A DNA stretch of 64,000 bases from Gordionus sp. m RMFG-2023. Lineage: Eukaryota > Nematomorpha > Gordioida > Chordodea > Parachordodidae. Both the position numbers and the translations under genes were made by a program. How positions within the stretch are numbered: position 1 is the first letter of the stretch; each line of letters begins with the position of its first letter. The DNA lies in assembly GCF_954871325.1 (NCBI RefSeq), contig NC_088775.1, positions 73,447,561 through 73,511,560 on the forward strand, in the 5' to 3' direction. The notes below the pieces were generated by a model. It was not told where the DNA came from. It searched no databases and saw nothing but the letters and a program-made list of their open reading frames with translations. Shown here piece after piece: positions 39,701-54,700 of the stretch.

Positions 39701-42700
39701 ATATATTTAATAAATAATTAAATTTTATATGATATAAAAAGGTTTTTATATATTAAAAATTAATATGAAATTATTTTTATAAATAAATATTTTTTTATTC
39801 ATTTATATTATATTGTGTTAAAAAATAATTTATATATATTTATTTAAATATTAAATAAAAAAAATTTTACATAAAATTTTGAACGAACGTGAACACGTTC
39901 CTTTTTTTTGAAGGTGATTTTTGTCAATAAAACTTTTTAATGTTTGATTCTCATATTATCTTTATTAAATTGAATAATTATTTATTTATTATTTTTAACT
40001 GTAGTATTTTTATTCGTGTTTTTTCATCGCAAGATATTTATTTTGTATAAAATTTATATTGTAATAAAGGAATAGATGTAATACAATAATAGTAGCAAGT
40101 TGAAAATTCAGGGCAGTAAATATTTTAACTGAATCAAAGAAAAATATCTTTCAGAATATGATTATCAAGACTATAAAAATCTAAGGATTAGGGTAAAATT
40201 ATTAATCAATAAAAAAAGAGATTTTACTGCTAATATGGCTTTGGACAAGCGTTGAACGACATTTAACCCTTCGAATAGATTGGTGGTTAGTCTTAATTGA
40301 GGTGGGCATACGAAATAAAGCTTAAATGCATATCCAGAATGCATGACTTCCAAGTGATATTGGCTATTTCCATTTCGTGACAAATTATTTAAATGGTGAG
40401 ATTTGACTAAAAAACAACGATCAACCTTGTGGGCTAAATGCCGTTTGAGTTCGATTAAGAAAGCTATTATGAGTCTTGACAATGCACCGGCATAGGTCAT
40501 AGGTTCTGGTAAATTTTATCGAAAAATAATTTTTATGAATGGAATTAATTTAATTTTATATATAACCTTTTTTAAAAAACTCTGGGATTTGGGGTGATAT
40601 TTTGTTCACAGACTAAGGTTCCATGTAAATAAAGAAATTCCACATCATCCTAACTTTTATCTCCGTATTTTAATAAATATCAAAGGTCAAAATCAATGCT
40701 AATAACGCTACTTTAAAAATGTAAATTTTCTTTAAGAGAAGATGTCTCTCAAAATTTTCTTCTAACAAAGAACTTTTTTTTACCAAAAACACCCTTGGCT
40801 AAACTAAATAATCTTTCAAATGGAGAACTGGATGGGATAGAGGTATACGAAGATGGTTTTAAAAGAGGGAACTCTTTAATCTGGACTAATCTATGAATTA
40901 GTTTATTTAAAATGTCAGGAGCATAAAGATGTCATAATTTTGATTTCGAAATTTAAATAAATGAGTGCAAGAAGTGAAATTATTTGAATAAATTTAATTC
41001 TTTTAAATATATCTTTTTATTTACTCAAATTATAAATAAAATAATTAAAATTAATTATACTCATAATTTTAACATATTAATTCAAAAAAAATTTTAAGGT
41101 AGCTAATTTTAATATAGCTTCTCAAAAAAAAATCGTTACCGATCGCTACTTAAAAATGCAGCACGCTATTTTAATTGCTAGTTTAACGGCATAGTTATAA
41201 TATAAAAAATAACATATTTTTAAGATTATATATAGATTGTCATTCAAATTAGTGCTGTTAAATGGCTAGATTTTCAAAAACGGCTAACCCAATATTTTAG
41301 TCAAAAAATATACATATGCCAGGAGATTTTCTCACAGTTGGCAGAAAGGTTTAGATATCTATTAACGAAATCTCGAGGTTTGTGTAATATTATTTTAGGT
41401 AAAATCTTAATATAAAATTGGTTAAAATTCATCTGTTTAAAAACTCTCAAATAAATATTTACCAAAAACTACATAATTATAACTAATGATTCACATATCA
41501 AAATAAAATGTATACAATCCATAATTTTTTTAAAAAATAACATTTTTTTTAAATGTTGTTGTCCAATTAACCCCATTCTAAGTTCATAATCCTTTTAAAA
41601 AATAATGAATTTTCCCGATTATTATAAAACTTTAAGCAAATTTTCACTAAAACCAATCAATATCTGTATAAAAAATAGGAATGCCAAGTTTTTGTTTGCA
41701 TTGTAAAAATCAATAAAAGCATTAAAAACAAAGATTTTTTTAGCAGGAGAGTAATTTGTCAAATTTAATTTTTTTTGCATAAAATATTTTTTTAAAAAAA
41801 ATTAGCATCGGCAAGACACTCAGTCTCTTATGTAAAATAGTTAATCGATTAAATGGTGGCGGCTAATTTATAATATGCAAAAAAATTAATTCTATAAATT
41901 ATTGTCCTTTGTTTGGAAATTTTTAAAAAAAAATGCTGAAAATGCCTAGGTAACCGCTTTGGAAAAGTTTTGTTTGAGTGACTGAATACTGTTTAATGTT
42001 CTTATATAATTTATTAATTATGGTCCAACTCAAGGAAATTGCCATTATAACAGCTGATTCATTTAAAAATTTGTCTGTTTAAAATGAAAAGACTTGTCAA
42101 AAAAATGATTAAATTTTATTTAAAACCATCTTTAATCTATGTAAACCCTTAACCCATATCTCTCAAACTTTTTATATTAACTCTAACCCATACCTCTCAA
42201 ACTTTTGATCCTACTACTTACTTCAGATACTTGTTTAATTTAAAAAATTTCTCTCAGTTGAACCTTCCTTGAGTTGAGCTATTATCGATATATTAGTAGA
42301 GAATGTATAACACATATTTTGTAATATTTTAATCTTTATTGGTAAGAAAATAAACAGTAAATTGAATTATTTTTTAATTTTTGTAAAATCTAAAAATTTG
42401 CATATGTACTATAAAAATATCATATTGTTTTTTTAGTGTTTTCATCGAATTTTCCCAAGAAAATGAAAACCGGCATTACAATCTTTTTATATAGACTCAC
42501 TGACGTTTGCCTAAAATTTTATAGAAATCGGAGAAACTTATTATTTTTTAAAATATGTATTTTTTTAAATGACACTCGATTAAGTGTAAAAATTTGTCAT
42601 TTTTTATACTTTGACTTGACCTTGAATCTCCAAAAATATAAGAACCAGGATGCTAAAATTTTAACATTGCTTTAATTAAGTGTACCTTAGTAGGTTCACA

Positions 42701-45700
42701 AAATTTGACCCAAATTCCAAGAGGTCTGGGCAATCGCACGATTTACATGGAATAGCCTAATGGAATGATTTATTTAAACTGCAGGAACATAAAATATGTT
42801 GATTAATTATTAAATAAATCTAAGTTTTTTTAAAGAATTGATAATTTAAAAACCTCTGATATATTCGTTTAAGTCTTTTTGTTTCCGTGTTATTTTCAGA
42901 TTTTTATCCATTTTCTCTTCGCTTCTATAATATGAACTGAATTTAGTCTTAATTTTAACATTAAGGGTTTCATTCGTGAGTTTTATAGGCCATTTGTGGG
43001 TAGATTCCGGCCATAGTGTTAATAGAGTGTAGTTTATATACGTGGGTTGTTTTTTGCTTTGAAAAGTAGGATATTTTCTAAATTTGAAAGGATAGCCAAT
43101 TTTTTTAATTGGTCTATCATTGGGTGCATTTGTACCTGTAGTTTTTCTTTCAGCGTTAATTTTATAAAGGGATTTACCGGGCTTTATTAGAGGTAAAGGT
43201 GGAAAAACCTAGAAGAAAAAATAATTAGTGTAATTATATAGAAAACTTTCAAATAACACGAGTTAAAATAAAAGCAAATTAAAGCATTATATTTTTTAAA
43301 GATGAATGGCACCTTAAGTAAGTTGTTAAGGTCATGTCATTATACTTGCTAACGAAAAAAGAAAATTATATTATACATGAAATCTCCATTAGAATATCTT
43401 TTATTTTTTTACCGATTTGATGAAAAAAAACGTCATGTCTGGAGTCCCCTATGGCATGCAATTCGAACATAAATAAATGTGTTACTACTTACAGCCAAAG
43501 GGTGGTGAAAGTATATGTGGACATACAGAAAATTGAAATGTATAAAAATCTTCATACTACAAACACCAACTATTATAAACAGGTAAATAATTATTAAGCA
43601 TGTAAAGGGTATGCGTATGCCATTAAAAAAATGAGAAAGGGGCGGAACACAAAAAATACTCAAGTTAATAAATCAGCAAAAAATTTGTTATTAAAAATCC
43701 TTAAGTTTGTTTAAAAGTTAACCAAACGAGAAGAACAAGACCTTATAATATAGGGATAAGAAAAAGGGTCACCAATAATGGTAATGAGAACAAAGGGAAT
43801 CTCCTTTGCAATCAAAGTATTAATGAAACCCAAATCTCAATGCCATCATTATAAAAAAAGGGGAACCAATAAAAAATGATGGCCACTATATAACTAAGCA
43901 AGCTATTCACAGTCATAATAAAGGCTGGTCTATCTCCATGAATATCCATGTGCGAAAAGGCCTAAGAAAAGGGAAGATTGTCAATATATTATTCATATCA
44001 AAATACAAATAAAAAGAGAGGCAAATTTATAGCCAAAAAGAGACTTTAAAATATATGATGAAAATATGTTTAGAGGAAATTATCGTAATTTGATAAATTG
44101 TGGCAACCTCGGTTCTTCTAAAAATGGAATCGTAACCACCCAGCACGTTGCAAATTCCCAATGGCAATTGATTCCTCAAATCTTCCATCAATATTTTGCA
44201 CAAGGAATCAGTGGCTTTAATAATAGGCAAAAAATTAGATTCTCCGGTTCCATAATTGTCTTTTTTGATCCGTTTAAATAAATCATTACTTTTGGAATAG
44301 GCTTGATATTGATTCGTATAGGTGATGTTTTTTGGAAAACGATATTAACAAGATTAATAATAATATATATAAAAGAAAAGATATTTATATGTTTATTTTG
44401 ACAATTTATGTTTTTTTTGTTAATCAAAATCAATATTATATATATTCGGAGAAGGATAAAATTCGTTTATATAACGTTCTTTTACTCCTTTTTTATCAAT
44501 AATGATACATGTTTGATTAAATAAATAAAGTGTAATATTCACAGGCGTAATATAATTATCTCTCAACTTTTATAAATTGTCAAATCAACCAAAAACCCAC
44601 GGTCATTGCAAAAAGAATTGTCTATATAAATTTAAATTTACGAGTTGTTGCGATTTCCTTTATAGAGTTATGTTTAAATCCAAGAACTTTGGAGGTAAAT
44701 TTTTTGATAAATTTCAAAGTTAGACCCATTCTTTGTATTTGAAACCGAGATTGATTATAATCAACATAGTTTTTGAGAGGGTACAGCATATCGAAACCGC
44801 AATGTCTTTAACGTAAGGAAAATAAGTATTTTGATTTTATTTTAGTCTTAGACAGTAACAAATTAGGATATAATAAAACAAAATATGCGAAAATGTTTTT
44901 AATCGCTTAAATAAATTTTTATTAATTTTTTCGTGTGTGTGCATTTTCAATGACATGACTTCCTGACATATCTTTTATAGTTTTTTTAAGTAAAACAACA
45001 AATTTGATAACAAAAAAAGAATAGATGCTTATAGAAATTTTAACAAAAAAACATTGCTACTTTTTATTTTAAAATATCTAACTTTACTTAAGAATTTTTC
45101 GAAATTGTTTAAAAAAAGTTTTTCTTAAAAAAATCAAGTCACCGTTTAAGCAAATGGCATACGATTCTGTAATAAGGATATGTGCGCTTATCAAAACCGT
45201 TGACAATCCCGGAGCTTGAATCGAAAACTATGGCTCTTTTAACGGTTCCATCAGAAAATTTGCGTGTTGAGCACAACTCAATACCCCAAAAATCTATAAA
45301 ATTCTTTTCTTCCTAGTTTTTTTCCCATGAGATAGGATGATTTTTTTAAATTTAAACTTTATTAAACCCTTTTATAAAATTTATATAAATAATAACAATA
45401 TGTTGTTGTATATGCAAATACATTTTGAGAAATTAGAATGTTAATTTTTGGAAGTTATTATTCATAAATAAACTGAAAACGAATATAATATTTTTTTGGG
45501 GGGAATTATTTTTTTGAATGAACTTAAAATTAACATAATATTATTTTATATATTTTCATATATTCAAATTAATTGTAAAACAATTATTATATATATCGCT
45601 TTAAAAAGTGAAATAAAACACATAATATGATTAATAAATTTTTTTAATATAATTTGGATTCTTTATCGAATAAAGTGATTTTCTCTAGTTGTAAAGTTTT

Positions 45701-48700
45701 TTTATTCTTTGTTATATTATATATTTGTTTATCCTAATTTATTTAAATATATTTTATTCTTTCTTTATTTAGATTCCAATATAATAATAATTCTAATTGA
45801 GAGTTTTAGTTAACATCGATAATAATTTAATCAACTTCTATACACAACTTCAACTAAAGCTTGCAGCCACCTGCAACATTTGTGATTCAGAATATTTTAA
45901 AAGGAGTGTAAAAAAAATAAGATTTAACCATGAATGAATGTTATACTAGATGGATATATTTTCTTACACTCATATTTCTGTCCTATATATAAAAATTTAC
46001 TTGGATTCTGATTGATCTAATATTTCGGTTAAAAATCACTGAGATAAATGACCAGAGAAGCCTAAGTGGCCTCAAAATTCCGATTAATATCACTTAATGA
46101 TATTTAAATTATATTGTATCTTTGCATAATATAATTTACCTTAGGGTCAGAGTCTATCTGAGGGCCCTTTATGACGAAAACGTTAGAAGATTTTGTAAAT
46201 GAGGCATCGTTAGGGGGTTTAAGCAATATGCCGAAAGTCAGTTTGATGTTGCTACAATCAATGCCGGCCCAAAAATCGTTGTTATTAAATGTGTCGCTTG
46301 TATTTAGAGGTATCTGAATTTCAGGGAAATAATTTTTTTAAAGAAAATATTTATTTATAATCAGGATTTGGTGGTATTATTCGGGTATAATAAATAATAT
46401 CATAATTGCGAGACTCAATGGAAAATTAGTATATATATTATATCTATGTTTTAAATTTATTAAAGAATGGGATATGGCATTTTAAGAAAATTATGGATGA
46501 AGACATGAATATACTATTATATAATACATATTTTTTTTAAAAAACAACCGGAATATAATTATTTAAGTAAAAAATAATAGCTAATCAAAACATTATAACT
46601 ACCTTGAATAAAAAATAATTGACCCTAACTCAATTTAGACCATTTACATTTTTTTTAAACCTGAATAAATGGTTCGGGCTTAAGAACTATCAATTTAACA
46701 AAATCTTTCAATCCCTGATGAATAATCGAAAGAATTTTGAGTTTCAGGGCTCTGTATATATGACCATTGTCTTCGTCGATTATAGCAGGATTCAATATAT
46801 TTTTGCCTTTTATCCTATCTTTGTATTTGTTTACAGGAACCGAAATTCTTTTCAGGGAAAATCATTTAATATGGCGATTTATCAATTTACTTAAAAATAA
46901 ATCAAAATTAGATAAATATTCTATCATATGATTTACACTAGCACTGGAATATAAATGTCTAATAGGAGCGCAAAAATAATTCCTTAATACTAAAAACAAT
47001 ATAAATTAATTTATTATTCAAAATGTTTTATCATATTCATTTTTAATATCATATACTCAAATTTAAATATATAATAATTTTTTAATGTATGTACATGAAT
47101 TTATTTCCTAGTGTTCACCAGGGTTGCCAGACTACCTGATTTTTTACTTTAGTCGCCAAAACATGCCCTCAAATATTTACGCTCCCTCCCAATTTTCCTA
47201 AAAAAATTCTCCTATTTATTTTTAAAAATATTTTAAAATATAAAATAATTAAAAATAGCTTAACCAGAAACTTAAGCTACCACTTTTGATTTTAATTCAA
47301 TCATGCATTTAAAAAGGCATCTTGTTATATTTATTTTTTTATCCATATTTTAAGAAAGGTAAAAAACTTTCCAATTTGAAATATAATAATAATATTAAAT
47401 ATCTTTTCATTTTAAAACAAATTGTTATGATAAATCATATAATAATAACTTCCTCTGATACTGATGACTATATAATTTTTAGAAATCAATCTATATAAAA
47501 TGATACTTTAGAAGTTTAAAGTAATTTCTTATTTAAAATTTTAAGCCTAGTAATTTTTCATTACTTAAATAAAGTTACTCCTGACATTTCATTTCTTTCC
47601 CAATTTTATTCACATTAATTTAAATGATATAAATTAAAAATTACAGTTTAAAGACAAGCTTAACATCCAAAAACCCGGAATTCCATTTATTCATGGGTCA
47701 GAGAAGAATACAATTTGTATAATATGCCATAAAAAATTTAATATCAGCCATGGATGACTCCATGATATTAAGAAAAATTCAACAAAGCAAAAACTTATAT
47801 ATAATTTAAAAATATGGAATAATCAGATAATACTATAGTAGCCGAAACGACATTCATCTATCACATGATTGATAAAACATTCGCTTAGTTATTTATCTAC
47901 GGATTTCTAATGTTATATATCCTAGGTCCTGAAACTAAAAAATAGATTTAGAAGATTTGAAAAAAAATCATCCATTTTCACTATTAACGGATGTATAAAA
48001 TAATGAAAATACTAAAAAAAATTCCCAACAATGGTGCGCTATTTTAATAAATAAAAAATATTTTAAGTAAACTACTAAAAAAAAATTCATCGGACTCGGA
48101 GAAATCAAATGATATTGCGCCTATACTTGTGCAGAACCTTGAAGATTATAACCTTTCACTATCAAATGTAACAGCGATTTGTGCCGAACGGATGTGAATT
48201 TCGGAAAAGGGCAAAGTGTAATGACTGAATTATTAGTTTTGAATGAATACCCCATTGGTCGCCTGCACCATACAATTTACAAAGCAGGATGAAAGAGGCA
48301 TGCTTCATTATCAATAGACATTATATTTGCTATGAAATGTTAACGATGAATATTTCAGCTTATCATCGTTGGTAAGCATTTTAGTTTTATCGTGATTATA
48401 TTTTATTTTCAAATTTATAAAATTTATTTTTTGTATTATAATGATGCTTTATGATTTTTGGATTATTTTTAGTTTATAGTTATGATTTCAAACGTTATTA
48501 TGATATTTATAATTTTTAAAAAGTGTATTTTTAACTTATTATTTTTTTATAATTAGTAACTTCCCTATAAAAGAGAAGCAAATTGAAATGTAAAATTCAT
48601 TTTTTTTTCCTTTTTAAAATTAATTTTTATAATTTAAAATTATTTTCGCTAAAGGTAAAGAGTATCGTTTCAATAAAAGATTATTAATATTTTTGTGTGA

Positions 48701-51700
48701 TTGTATTGGGAGTACATTCTAGAGAAAGGGGCGGACAACTAATAGTCAATAATCCAAAAATCATGAAGCATCATTATTATCAGGGACCCGGAGTGAACCG
48801 TAATGAACCGTTAAACCATTATAAACCGTTATAAATATCAGAACCGTAACCGTAATCGAACCGTTATAATTATTTTTTGAAGGAGTAAAAAGTAGTGTTG
48901 TTAAACGGCTCATTTTGAGCCGATTTTTAAAAACGGCTAACTCAATAATTCATTCAGAAAAATATTACCTAAGCCTGAAGATTTTGCTCATGGAAGGAAC
49001 AAAGGTTTATACATATATTATCGAAATCTTGAGGCTTAGGCAATATTTTTCTGGCTAAAATATTGAGTTAGCCGTTTTTAAAAATCGGCTCAAAACGAGC
49101 CGTTTAACAATACTAGTAAAAAGAACCTTTATAAAAAAAGGTTAAATCGGTTCAGTTTTTATATTTTAGGAATCAAAAAAATTTGAATATCCAGAATTAT
49201 ATAAACTTGCTCTTATAGTACTGGCGGTTCCCGCAACACAAGTTTCTGTAGAAAGGGCCTTTACGGGGCTAAAATTTGTGTTATCGTCACAACAAACAAA
49301 TATGAATCCATTTATATTAGAAAATATATTACTTATAATATATTTAAAAATGAGTTATTTTGAATTTTATATATTTTTTTATATACAATTCATAGATTCT
49401 TATAATATAAATAAATTAGACGATGGTGATGCTTCAATAAAAAAAAAAAATTCTAAACGTAATGAACCATTATGAACCTTTATAATTAGCTGAACCGAAC
49501 CTTTGTAAATTTTTTCTTAAGAACCGTAACCAAAACGTAATCATTATAATATTTTACATACTGAACCGTAACCAAACTGAACGTTATAAATAACGGTAAA
49601 TCTAAAAATAAAATTATATAAAATAAAAATAACTCAAAAATCGCAATAAATAATGACTTTACAAAAATCAAATTTTATAAATCTAAATCTAAATATAAAA
49701 TATAACTTAATAATTCTAACATAATTTCTCTAGAATGTACCTAACACAATCAGACAAAAATATTAATAATCTTTTATTGAAACGATACTCTTTAGCGAAA
49801 ATTTTAAAAAGGAAAAAAAATGAATTAATTTTATATTTCAATTTGCTTCCCTTTTATAGGGAAGCTACTAATTGTAAAAAATAATCAAGAAAAATAATAA
49901 GTTAAAAATACATTTTTTAAAAATTATATGTCATAATCACGCTTGAATCATAATTATAAATAAAGTAAAACTAAAAATAAACTAAAAATAATCTAAAAAT
50001 CATGAAGCACATTATTAAAAAAAATATATATATTTTATAAATCTATAAATAAAAAATTATCGCGACTAAAAATATACAATATAATCAAGTAATGCTTACC
50101 AACGATGATAAACTGAAATATTGTCGTCAATCACAACAATGCTGAATTCAGCAAAACCAAAAACAGGGTGGGATATTTTTAAAAAAAAACTATGGATTCT
50201 CAAGTTTGAATGGTCCGAACTTTTATGAAATGTTATAAGAAAATGGCTATCATTAATATTGGATTTCGAAAGACTTTATAAAAATTATTTAGTTGTTATA
50301 TCTTATTTTTTATCCCAAAAAAATCCCAATTCAATATTAAAATTATTTTTTGAAAATGAGTTGGTCTAGTTATTAATATAGAGACCTTAAATACGAGGTT
50401 AAAAAATTGGAATCCGAAAATTCAATTGCAGTGGAGATCACTTGAATAAATTAGTTACAACTTTAAATGCTGTCAATAATTTTTATGGCTCGGTTGTATA
50501 CCTACAAAAATACGAATCGAATCGAATAATTCCATTATTTGTATATTCGAATTATTCGTTTAAATCGAATAATTTATTATTCGTATTCGTATGAATAATA
50601 AAATGATTATTCGATTCGATTCGAAAATTTTATTTACCATGAATTAAAAAAGATCTATTATAAAATTTATTTTGTAAAATTTAACTAAGGATAAAGACAA
50701 ACAAATTTTATTAGTGAGACAAAATAGAAGATACATATATAATATATTTATATAAAATGTGGAAAAATCAATATAATATTCATATCTATAATGTAGAAGA
50801 TAAATCTGACAACAGCCAATTTTTCAAACATAAAGTTTTTCGGATTGTTTCCTCCTTTAACGACATTCTGTATTTTGTAACCATATGAGCTCCAACAGAA
50901 AAGAGTCGCTCACATGGGGTTGAAGATTTCTGTATCGACAATATGTCCCTCGCCATTTTAGATAACACGGCATTAGCAATATTTTACAAATAAAGTGGTA
51001 AAAACTTTAGGCAAAAAGTCAAATTTATGATTTCTCCATCATCAAATGAAAGAGAAATATTCGGTTTGCCCGTCATTCTTGATGTGATGGGATTAACAGT
51101 TTATTATAATTGTATATGTTATGTGTTATATAAATTACCTTCTTCGTCCATCTCTATCATAAAAGAAATTTCTAAAGTAATGGTCTATTATGAGATAAAT
51201 TAAAATGGAGTTTCAAAATTTGGGGCAATATTCATTATTCCACTAGGAGATTTTATTAAATTGAAATAATTTCAAATAATTCCTAATAATAATATATGAT
51301 TTATATATGATTATTTTCCAATATATATTAATACTATAAATTATTTTAGTCGAATAATCTAATAGATAAAAAATTATTCGACGAATAATATATTTTCCTT
51401 ATTCGAATTCGATTCGAATTTTCGAATCGAATAATTGTGTTATTCGTATTCGTAAAATACGAATCGAATCGAATAACAAATAATTCGTTTTAGGTATACT
51501 CGGTTGTAAGATAAAATCTTATAAAATGTGATGATCATGATAAAATCATATCAATTCAAAATAAAGCTAATAAATTTATTTTAAAAAAATCATTTCATAT
51601 TTTTTTTAAAAATAGGTATTTACAAATAAATGGGGAAATCTAAGAATTATGATGCTTGATAATAAATTAAAATTCGAGGAAGTTGAATTAATAATAATCA

Positions 51701-54700
51701 AACTTAATATATAAGATATCGAATTGGGTGAATTATTTTAGGAATTCATTGCTTTAAATACATTTATACAGGGTGCGAACCCGGCATTTGGCCAGGTTCG
51801 GTTCGGTTTAAGGTTAAAAAAATAGGTGGGTTCTGTTGGGGTTCGGTTCAGGGAAATATTTTTAAATCCAGGTTCAGCTCGGGTTTAAATTTTTGAATTG
51901 ATAAAAAAAAATTCTATATTTAAATCATAATTAAAAAAACTAGATATAAATTTGGTAAAAAAAAAATTTTTTTATTTTATTTATAGGCAAAATATAGTTA
52001 AAAATACAAAGCATAGTCATGTATAGATTTAAAAAATTTTATTTTGACGTATTTCTTTAAATTAACAATATCCAAAATAATAATTTTTACTTTGACTTGT
52101 TCACTTTCATTTTCCTCTAATTAATAATCTTTGAGAATAAGTTAAAAATTAAAAATAATGGCGTAAATGAATTTAATTGTTTAAAATTTATTAGCAATCC
52201 AATAGGAATCTTTGAGAATAAATTTTAAAAAATTTAAAAATGGAGTAAATGAATTAAGTTTTTTAAAATTTATTAACACTTCACTTAATTGGAAATTTGA
52301 AAATATTATAAAATGTCAAGTAAATTATTAATATTTGTATTTACAATTATACAAATATATTAATTTAAACAAAACATTGAACCCAGTTGAAACCTTAAAT
52401 AATCTCGGGTTCGGTTCGTTTTATAATTTTATAAAAGGGTTCAGGTTCGGTTCAGGTTCAAATTTTTCTCCCAATAACCTGGGTTTTCTTCTCCAAGTTC
52501 GGGTTCACTTCGAACCCCTGCATTTATAAAACAAAATAACAATTTTGAAAAAATATACATTATATTTTCGTTACCACAAACGCTGTTTCAGAGTGTATAT
52601 TTAGTTTAATTCATTTCTGGAGCAAAGATCGTAATCTATCTTTATTAGTTTAATAAGCGGAATTCGATGAAGAATTATTTTAATTATACTTGTAAAGATT
52701 TTAAGGAATATGTAACAAAATATAAAAATTTATTTAATATAAAATTTTATGAAATATATGAATGAAAAAAATAATATGTATTGATTTTTTAAATATTTTG
52801 ATGTATACGTATGTATTTTATATTTAAAATAATATACGATCTTTCTTTATTTTACTATTGTGTATTAGATATATTCATTTAAATAAAGAAATAATTGCCA
52901 GGAAAAAAAATTAATATTATTTGCTATAAAATTTTTATGATAATTTCTCCCAATTTTTATTTGAATAAATCTGGCAACCCTGATCTTACTCATGATATAA
53001 ATTTCATAGGTAACAAAGCTTATGGACATTATTCAAGAGTCCTAAAATTCAAAACTTAAATACAAGAAACATTATTGTAAATAAAAAAAAACATTTAAAA
53101 GCTATTGTAAGAAACATTGTGCAAGCAAATGTAGTATAAAAAAAATTATATATCATTTTTAAAAATAAAAAAACCTTAGTATATGATCAAAGGATAATTC
53201 AAATGGTCTCTGGGTCATGAATAGCCAATGAAATGGTTCAGGGTGAACTGATATATTTAATTGTTCCAGAGTTAACTCAACTTCGTATTTTATCTTTTAT
53301 ATAAAAATTTTTAAATGATGTAATCAATATAATTATGAATTTGATCTAAAAAATTATTAGTCTGCTAATGATCATTTTCAAGTACTACTATATAAACATA
53401 CTATTTAAGTTTAACAACTGATTATATACTTCTTATTGGGTGTGGTATAAATAAATTATTTTTGCTGAACTTTAAGAAAAATAACTCATCTAGTAATATG
53501 AAGAGTTAATGAAATTTAAAATATATTATGGCAACCCAATAATAGTCAAATTTAGTAAAGTTCCAGCAAATATTATAGTTGCCTGTGGGATCTAAAAACA
53601 CTACATCAAAATGTGAATGGAAAAGTTTAATTTTTTCTTCAGAAAGTAAGATAGATTTGGCATTTGATTCATAAAAATGCAATCCACACTTTGTCCAGTC
53701 TTGAGAGTCTAAAATAAAATTTCATTATGAATAAATTATAATAAAATTTGTTTTCAACAATATATTAATTAAATTATCATAAATTTACTTATATAGAACA
53801 ATGCAAGTTTGAAAATTTGAAAGGGTGTCATATTTTGATTTATCTTTTGAGTTTTATATAGCCAAATCATAAAAATATAAAAGATGTGACCCAAATTAAA
53901 AGAATTATTAAATTTATCATCATAATTCAAGATATATCTACTCTTTGCCCATAATTTTAATAAAATTAGAGCATCAATAACTGGATATGTTTTATCACCA
54001 GCATTACTAATAATATCAGTGAGATCAAATAATTTGATTGTTGAGCATATTTGATTTGATATTATTGAATTATAATATGGGCTTGATGTTAAATTGTCAT
54101 CCTTTATATTGCACTTATTTGGATTGAAGCAGATAATTTTAAATTTTTTCATATTACTAAATAGCTCTGATTGCATGGTTTTATCAGTTTTGATTAAATC
54201 AGGCAAAACAATTATCCTAAATGTTGGAAAATGCTGAGATTTTGTTAATAAGTTATTGCTGGTGCTATTATCAATCATTTTAATGGTCAATAAAGGTAAG
54301 AATTGCAAGCACCCATCATTATTTAACCCTCCAACTTCTATATAAAATTTACAAGATATATTTTTAAATTTTTTATTAAGATCTAATTTTTGACACAATT
54401 GTGAACCCATATAAGAAATATAACTCATTCTTTTTAAAAAGTATTGATAATTTAATTTATCATTTTCTTTAAAACATTCCTATATTTTTATATAATATAA
54501 TTAACATAAATAAATAATTACTGAGGGCATTTTTGTTAAAATATCGATTGTTAGATCAGATTTTATAAATGTATAATTTGTGTAGCTCCCTATTAACTCA
54601 ATAACTTGTGGAGGCTTAAACAAGATATCAAATTTAGCAATTTTTGTGTAAAAAATATCCAATTTGTTGTTAATATTTTCCCAATAGTTTTGCTGTTTAT

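Larger units (their letters stand above)
48340..50133. repeat. Foldback structure with about 400-bp inverted arms
   Basis: The left arm (about 48340-48740) and right arm (about 49733-50133) are inverted copies, sharing TATCATCGTTGGTAAGCATT, CTTCCCTATAAAAG and AAACGATACTCTTTAGC-type blocks. The loop holds a deleted hAT (from 48780) and a MITE (48893-49115). Confidence 0.7.
47119..52982. mobile_element. Possible old hAT-type element holding nested insertions
   Basis: CAGGGTTGCCAGA at 47119 and its inverted copy TCTGGCAACCCTG ending at 52982 bracket 5.9 kb of NOL6 intron 6. Near the left end (about 47645-47800) is a decayed zinc-finger reading ([14 protein letters not shown]) like the N-terminal finger of a hAT transposase class. 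No TSD was found. Younger elements sit inside: 48340-50133, 50497-51498 and 51769-52520. Confidence 0.4.

Noticed and set aside
42436-42675. 79-codon plus-strand frame [20 protein letters not shown]
   Set aside because: No conserved motif, no splice context that joins to other exons, and it lies inside a NOL6 intron; left unassigned.
44027-44433. Open frames on both strands around 44.0-44.4 kb
   Set aside because: Except for NOL6 exon 11 (44108-44214, minus) they are shadows or read into introns.
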